Of a stretch of DNA of 37,268 nucleotides, positions 33,327 to 37,268 are shown in pieces. The notes below the pieces were generated by a model, which was given only the letters and a program-made list of their open reading frames with translations, had not been told where the DNA came from and made no database searches. The stretch lies in the IMG/VR virus record IMGVR_UViG_3300028844_003918, positions 1 through 37,268 of that record; one strand, 5' to 3'. The DNA is from a virus. The first letter of the stretch is position 1; each line of letters starts with the position of its first letter. The translations under genes were made by a program, and so were the position numbers.

Positions 33327-33334
33327 TATTTAAG
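33327..33334 (-). promoter_or_regulatory. Late-promoter-like element, 4 bases before a start codon
   Basis: On the minus strand this reads CTTAAATA followed by CTAT and the ATG of the radical SAM gene at 33322. The octamer differs from TATAAATA at its first base and at its A/T third base but resembles the TTAAATA form used elsewhere here. No ribosome site lies between. Confidence 0.5.
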
Positions 33335-33350
33335 TAAGTTTTTTGAATGG

Positions 33351-34706
33351 TTAGATTAAGTTGGCCCAAGCACCGTTTTCGTAGCCTTGGAATTTGTTAT
33401 CAGTTGTATTGTAGATAATCATTCCATTAGCTGCTGTTAGTGCGTTTCTTTCAGTAGTTGTTAGATTACCTAGTAATACTGCGCCGCCCACATTTACTTT
33501 AGCACTTGCATTAGGTTCAATACCAAGTCCGTAGTTACCTGTAGCAGTAGCCATATGGAATGTTTCAGCAGTATTCTTTGAACCTACAGCAATAATAAAT
33601 TCATCTTTTCGCGCAATAGCAACTACTGGAGTTTCAGTACCACCTGCATCAATGCTTCTAAATAGTATACGACCTATGTTATCTGTACCTGCAAGTGTTC
33701 TTGTTGTATCGTTGGTTGTGATCCACAATCCTGAACCTGCCGAACCATTACTTTCTAAAACTATGCGAGGCTGAGAATTACCGCCGTCATTGTTTAGGTT
33801 TACAGTAAGTATACCGCTATCGTCTCTATCTTGTATACTATTATTATTAAGTGTAGTAACATTTGCAATAGAAGTTGTTACGTTACCTGTTAATCCGTCG
33901 ATTATTTGTGTACTATCATCTGCAAATATTGATCCGCTTAAATCACCGTCAAACGTACCGTCAAACGTACCGTTGTAACTATTTCCATTAGCAAGTTCTC
34001 GTGATGTAATAACATTTTCAGCTACCATAGTTGCTGTGATAGCATCAGCTGCTCCACTAGTAACTGCATCAGTAATGCCGTATCCTGAAAGTGTTGTAGG
34101 CGTACTTGTAACACCGCTGAAAGGAACTGCGCCTGCTGTACCACTAACATCGCCTGTTACATTACCTGTTACATTACCAGTAAATGTACCACTTACTTGT
34201 TCAGCGGCAATAAGTCCTGTAGATGCAGAAAATACAACAGTACTATCGTCGGCAATAATATCTGCCTGTATTCGTTCAGCTGTAATTTGACTATCAACTG
34301 TAAGTTGGTTAATCCACGCATCATTCCAATATTTTGTAGGGGAACCAATGTTTGAATCGCTGTCGTTTTGAGGTACAAGGTGGCCTGCAATTGCTCCTGT
34401 TAATGAAATAATGTCACCAACATCGTCACCTAAGTTAATGTTTCCTGTAGCAGTAATTGTACCTGTAATGTTAATATTACCAGTACCTGTAATGTCGTTG
34501 TTGTTTAAGTCTAGTGTGCCGCCTAATTGTGGGCTAGTATCTGCTAAAACAGAATCAATAGTGTTTGCAATAGTGGTTGTTCCACCAGCAGTAGTTCCGT
34601 CACCAACATATAGTTGCTTAGTATCTGTTACATATATAAGTTCACCTGCTAAAGGTGTAATGCCTAATCGTTCTGCATTAGTGCCGCGTCTAACTTGTAA
34701 AGCCAT
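33351..34706 (-). CDS. Tail fibre protein with mtd_N-type N-terminus
   Basis: A 451-residue fibre. Residues 1-45 (MALQVRRGTNAERL, PLAGELIYVTDTKQLYVGDG) match the N-terminal domain of phage tropism-determinant and tail-fibre proteins. The shaft is built of glycine-, threonine- and asparagine-rich short repeats (GTFTGNVTGNVTGDVSG, GTFDGTFDGDLSG). The C-terminal end (GMIIYNTTDNKFQGYENGAWANLI) is a common fibre ending. Its likely job is host-receptor contact. A ribosome site (CAGGAG) and a late promoter 27 bases upstream are present. A 12-base tandem repeat in the shaft offers a route for slippage-driven variation. Confidence 0.88.
   Translation of the reverse strand: MALQVRRGTNAERLGITPLAGELIYVTDTKQLYVGDGTTAGGTTTIANTIDSVLADTSPQLGGTLDLNNNDITGTGNINITGTITATGNINLGDDVGDIISLTGAIAGHLVPQNDSDSNIGSPTKYWNDAWINQLTVDSQITAERIQADIIADDSTVVFSASTGLIAAEQVSGTFTGNVTGNVTGDVSGTAGAVPFSGVTSTPTTLSGYGITDAVTSGAADAITATMVAENVITSRELANGNSYNGTFDGTFDGDLSGSIFADDSTQIIDGLTGNVTTSIANVTTLNNNSIQDRDDSGILTVNLNNDGGNSQPRIVLESNGSAGSGLWITTNDTTRTLAGTDNIGRILFRSIDAGGTETPVVAIARKDEFIIAVGSKNTAETFHMATATGNYGLGIEPNASAKVNVGGAVLLGNLTTTERNALTAANGMIIYNTTDNKFQGYENGAWANLI
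33946..33972. repeat. 12-base tandem repeat in fibre shaft
   Basis: The unit ccgtcaaacgta occurs twice in tandem (33946-33957, 33958-33969) with a partial third copy. On the coding strand it encodes the repeated GTFD tetrapeptide, so copy-number change would keep the frame and lengthen or shorten the fibre. Confidence 0.75.
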
Positions 34707-34733
34707 CTATTAACTCCTGAGTGTTTGTTATAT

Positions 34734-34741
34734 GTATTTAT
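34734..34741 (-). promoter_or_regulatory. T4-type late promoter
   Basis: On the minus strand ATAAATAC, preceded by C (giving CATAAATA), lies 27 bases before the ATG of the fibre gene at 34706. Spacing equals that of the other virion late promoters. Confidence 0.75.
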
Positions 34742-34746
34742 GCCGA

Positions 34747-35058
34747 TTACTTTCTTTTCTTCATAAAGATAGCAGTACGCTTCTTAATATCCTTTTTAAC
34801 CTTGGCTGTATCCAGCCTAAAATCAACAGTGTCTATTACTTTTTCGTAGTGCTGTAATAGATCTTCTAGTGCTGTTTCGATGTTAAGATTGGGCTTTGTT
34901 AAGGATTTTTTAACATCTATTTCCCATACTTTACCGTCCTTAAATCGTACATGTACGCTATGTAAGTACTCAATAGGAACTACATCTATCCTAACATCTT
35001 TAAAAATTTCAGGCCAACTATTTACTATTTCGGGATCAAGAGAGCGGCGTTTAGGCAC
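34747..35058 (-). CDS. Conserved small phage core protein
   Basis: A 103-residue basic protein (KKDIKKRTAIFMKKRK at its end) with a beta-type centre: HSVHVRFKDGKVWEIDV. The sequence style and its place beside the other small core genes resemble a protein conserved in marine T4-like phages, for which I know no assigned function. It overlaps the stop of the gene upstream on its strand by 8 bases and has a 40-base gap before the fibre gene downstream. No enzyme motif is visible; a nucleic-acid or virion-binding role would suit the charge. Confidence 0.75.
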   Translation of the reverse strand: MPKRRSLDPEIVNSWPEIFKDVRIDVVPIEYLHSVHVRFKDGKVWEIDVKKSLTKPNLNIETALEDLLQHYEKVIDTVDFRLDTAKVKKDIKKRTAIFMKKRK

Positions 35059-35653
35059 TCTCTTTGGTCTTTACTGTCTTCTTAGTAGGAACAAGTTCTT
35101 CTGCTTGGCGTCTTAATTGTGCCGCTTCTTTACTTAACCTATCTGCTTGTGATCTATAAGACTTAGCAAGATCTGCATCACTTAGTACACCATCATTTGA
35201 ATCAGCGTAAACCTCTGTTGCATCTATAGGTGTGTCTTTACCTTCTGGTACAGTTTGTCCTTTTGAATCTTTAATAGCAAGATCATTTACAGTAACACCT
35301 TTTTGTTCAGCGATAGCACTGTTTAGTACATCTAATTGAACAGTAGTAGTATTGTTAGGTGTCATTTCAACTTGGTTAGTTGCAATTTTTACAAGTTTAC
35401 CAGTTTTATGAAACCCAGCTAACATATTTCTACCATCAGGCAGTGATGCTCTAGCCATTGCTTCTCCTAGCTCATCAGATTGCTGAGCAGTAGATGAATC
35501 AACTAAACTAATTAATGCATCGTGTTCACTAGCATCAAGTGATTGTGTTAATACAACTAACGCAGTATTAGGATCACCAGGTAATACTCTGTATACTACA
35601 CAGCATTTCTTTTGATTTGTTTTTAATCTTCCAACATGTTTTAATGCGGCCAT
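35051..35653 (-). CDS. Conserved phage core protein (virion-associated type)
   Basis: A 200-residue protein opening MAALKHVGRLKTNQKKCCVVYRVLPGDP, a beginning I recognise from conserved proteins of marine T4-like phages. The start at 35653 has AAAGGAG 7 bases upstream and is preferred to an upstream ATG at 35707 that lies inside the previous gene. The first 125 residues contain beta segments (VVYRVLPGDPNTALVVLT) and the phrase QVEMTPNNTTTVQLDVLN; the rest, to residue 200, is a charged helical tail (YRSQADRLSKEAAQLRRQAEE) that could coil with a partner. Function is unassigned. Confidence 0.8.
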   Translation of the reverse strand: MAALKHVGRLKTNQKKCCVVYRVLPGDPNTALVVLTQSLDASEHDALISLVDSSTAQQSDELGEAMARASLPDGRNMLAGFHKTGKLVKIATNQVEMTPNNTTTVQLDVLNSAIAEQKGVTVNDLAIKDSKGQTVPEGKDTPIDATEVYADSNDGVLSDADLAKSYRSQADRLSKEAAQLRRQAEELVPTKKTVKTKESA

Positions 35654-35654
35654 A

Positions 35655-35939
35655 TTATTCTCCTTTTGGCTGTTCTGGTTTTGCTTGCTGTGCAACATTG
35701 ACAGCATTTAAGAACGCCTCTAATTTGCCGTAAGTTTGGCCAACAGTCATCATTTCATTTGGTTTAAATGCGCCGCGGCTACTTGCTACGTCAATTATTT
35801 GTTTAATTGCAGTAAGATCTGTAATTGTTAGATCTGGAGCAGGTTGTGCTCCGTTTGGAGCAGGTTGCGCTCCATCTACTGGTGCAGCAGTTGCTTCGGT
35901 AGCCGGTGCTGCTTCTTGGTTTTTAGCTTCTTCAGTCAT
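35655..35939 (-). CDS. Conserved small phage core protein with A/P-rich N-terminus
   Basis: A 94-residue protein. Residues 1-35 are low-complexity, rich in A, P, E and T (APATEATAAPVDGAQPAPNG). Residues 36-85 form a conserved-looking helical part with DLTAIKQIIDVASSRGAFKP and VGQTYGKLEAFLNAV, which I associate with marine T4-like phage core clusters. It is tightly linked to the next gene (one base between stop and next start). AGGAG precedes the ATG, and a late-promoter-like octamer lies 27 bases upstream. No biochemical role is known to me. Confidence 0.8.
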   Translation of the reverse strand: MTEEAKNQEAAPATEATAAPVDGAQPAPNGAQPAPDLTITDLTAIKQIIDVASSRGAFKPNEMMTVGQTYGKLEAFLNAVNVAQQAKPEQPKGE

Positions 35940-35966
35940 ATTATCTCCTGTGTTGAATTGCTATTA

Positions 35967-35974
35967 TATTTAAT
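35967..35974 (-). promoter_or_regulatory. Late-promoter-like octamer
   Basis: On the minus strand ATTAAATA lies 27 bases before the ATG at 35939, overlapping the stop region of the gene just upstream. It differs from TATAAATA but keeps the same spacing as the other structural promoters here. Confidence 0.55.
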
Positions 35975-36260
35975 TATATTTCAAATATGGACACGCCAAT
36001 GTGAAATAAGAAAGCTCTTTTGGATCTTCAAATCCTATTTTTAGTACTTTTGCAATAGATTTTGTTTCTTTTGTTTGTACTGTAAGAGCTATTCCTATGT
36101 AAAATCGACCTTTTAAATTGTCTTGTATCCAATTAGTCATGGGAAGTTCTAAATTGTATTTTAATGGTATTTGAATATATTCAAAATACGGAAGAGGATA
36201 TTTTGCTTTCCGTATTTCAAAAAAGTTTAACGCATTAGGATCTTTAGTTTTAAGCAACAT
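35970..36260 (-). CDS. Conserved small phage core protein
   Basis: A 96-residue protein with FFEIRKAKYPLPYFEYIQIPLKYNLE and an ending DPKELSYFTLACPYLKY that I recognise as a conserved phrase in marine T4-like phages. The start at 36260 is preferred over 36269 because GAGGAAA lies just before it. It overlaps the upstream VWA gene by 11 bases. Beta-rich with few charged clusters, it has no known activity. Confidence 0.75.
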   Translation of the reverse strand: MLLKTKDPNALNFFEIRKAKYPLPYFEYIQIPLKYNLELPMTNWIQDNLKGRFYIGIALTVQTKETKSIAKVLKIGFEDPKELSYFTLACPYLKYN

Positions 36261-37268
36261 TTTCCTCATAGTGTGCAGTCATTCCAAATGGAGCTTCTAA
36301 GGCTTTATCATGATTACTATGTATAACAAATACAGTATCACAATAATCTTCATCTCCCCAGCTACCAAATGGATATCCGTCTGTAAACATTAGGAACTTT
36401 TTAGGTTGGATATCATTTTCTTTCATATATGTCCAGTTAGCATCAAAGTCGGTACCACCGCCTCCTATAACTTCATAGTCGGTAAGTTCTCTGCCATCAT
36501 CTGCACTAAAGTCATCTTCATTATATACATTAGTATCAAAGCACCATATTTTAATCTTGTAATCTTTGTATTCGTCCATGATACCTTTTACTTCGCCTAA
36601 GAAATCTTGTCCTTGTTTATTACTAATTGATCCACTCATATCAATTGCAACACAAAGATCTATTGTTTCATCAAAGTTCATTCCGGGAAGTATAGCACCA
36701 GTGTGCCAACCTTTACGTGAAGGACGACTAAATGTATAATCATTTCGAATAGTTGATTGTATTTGTTGACGTAGTATTTCACGCCAATTCATTTTAGGTT
36801 CTGTAAGATCTTTAATCATACGTGCAACTTCTTTAGGAGTGTTGCCGGCTCCTGCGGCTTGTGCCGCTGAAATCATTGACTCTTTGATTTCGTCTTTAAT
36901 CTTTTTCATTTCTTCTTTAGAAAACTTAGGCTTTTGTTTACTTACTTTATTACCTTTGCTGTCTTTTTCTTCGCCGTTATCACTACTACCATCGCTTTGG
37001 CCTTCATTGTCGCCTAAGCCGTCAAGGTGTTCGTCTAGCATTTCACCTAGTTGATCTAAAAAGTCTTGTCCGTTTTGTTTTGCTTGTTCAAAAATATCAT
37101 CATATACAGCTTCTGATGACCAATTGTCATATTTAAAGTCTTGGTAACAATCAATGAAGCTGGGTTTTTCACCAATACGATCACGTACTAATAGATTATT
37201 AACAATATAATCAGCGGCAATGTTATATAACTTAGGATCACGTCCTTCTCTACGTCCTAAGTGATCAA
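36250..37268 (-). CDS. VWA-like protein of the putative metallopeptidase family (5' partial)
   Basis: The frame stays open to the right edge, so the N-terminus is missing; the ATG at 37041 is internal. Just inside the edge, HLGRREGRDPKLYNIAADYI resembles the end of the putative metallopeptidase domain that normally precedes this region (the expected zinc-binding HExxH is outside the window). A charged, G/D-rich linker (about 36930-37040) follows, then a VWA-like domain with a MIDAS motif DMSGS in LCVAIDMSGSISNKQGQ and GGGTDFDANW later. Such proteins are conserved in marine T4-like phages; the function is unproven. Confidence 0.85.
   Translation of the reverse strand, partial: DHLGRREGRDPKLYNIAADYIVNNLLVRDRIGEKPSFIDCYQDFKYDNWSSEAVYDDIFEQAKQNGQDFLDQLGEMLDEHLDGLGDNEGQSDGSSDNGEEKDSKGNKVSKQKPKFSKEEMKKIKDEIKESMISAAQAAGAGNTPKEVARMIKDLTEPKMNWREILRQQIQSTIRNDYTFSRPSRKGWHTGAILPGMNFDETIDLCVAIDMSGSISNKQGQDFLGEVKGIMDEYKDYKIKIWCFDTNVYNEDDFSADDGRELTDYEVIGGGGTDFDANWTYMKENDIQPKKFLMFTDGYPFGSWGDEDYCDTVFVIHSNHDKALEAPFGMTAHYEENVA

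Noticed and set aside
1-37268. tRNA genes, CRISPR arrays, insertion sequences or an integrase
   Set aside because: No cloverleaf sequence, spaced direct repeats, transposase or recombinase motif was found; coding sequence fills nearly all of the window.

Overview
This is an AT-rich, very densely coded stretch (no gap longer than about 70 bases) that looks like part of a T4-like marine myovirus genome. The flanks carry virion and core genes of the kind found in marine T4-like phages: tail-fibre-type proteins, an mtd_N-type fibre, a cluster of small conserved proteins, and a VWA/putative-metallopeptidase protein. T4-type late promoter octamers (NATAAATA/NTTAAATA) sit in front of the structural genes. 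I see no rRNA, tRNA, CRISPR array, transposase or integrase. The host cannot be read from the sequence; a marine bacterioplankton host is an inference.

Layout. Positions 1-3425 (+) hold three virion genes, the first cut by the window edge. At 3429-3457 there is a sigma70-type promoter (TTGACA, 17 bases, TATACT), after which an accessory block runs to about 33.3 kb. It starts with two tandem glycosyltransferase-like paralogues (3827-5495) and a second, interleaved pair (6027-6941 and 8268-8939). The core (6938-26690) is dominated by radical SAM genes: six with an N-terminal twitch/SPASM-like cysteine module (6938, 14511, 15917, 17872, 21513 and the minus-strand 23239-24375), three SPASM enzymes with GNxGD(P/S) in place of GGEP (11848, 13489, 19794), and three CNYxCxYC/GGEPT enzymes (10176, 24414, 25569). 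A thirteenth, of B12-binding-like architecture, lies at 31844-33322 (-). Between them are two methyltransferase-like proteins, an SGNH-like hydrolase, two 2OG-Fe(II) oxygenase-like proteins, a jelly-roll protein, a QueC-like PP-loop protein and an SDR. Positions 26677-31864 add a sulfotransferase-like protein, a dienelactone-hydrolase-like protein, a GNAT-like protein, a UDP-glucose-dehydrogenase family protein and a glycosyltransferase-like protein. Positions 33351-37268 (-) return to virion/core genes, the last cut by the window edge.

How it may work together. Most plus-strand accessory genes overlap by 1-20 bases, as in a polycistronic operon. Nucleotide-sugar oxidation, glycosyl transfer, sulfation, acetylation, methylation, 2OG oxidation and many radical SAM enzymes, placed between tail-fibre genes, suggest a phage-encoded pathway that builds or remodels a glycan or other surface/virion molecule. 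Substrates are not visible in the sequence. Four radical SAM genes (14511, 24375, 25569, 33322) have a -10 or late-promoter element only 4-5 bases before the start codon, and three of these have no Shine-Dalgarno sequence, suggesting leaderless transcripts. The late-type promoters of ordinary virion genes lie 27-28 bases upstream of their start codons.
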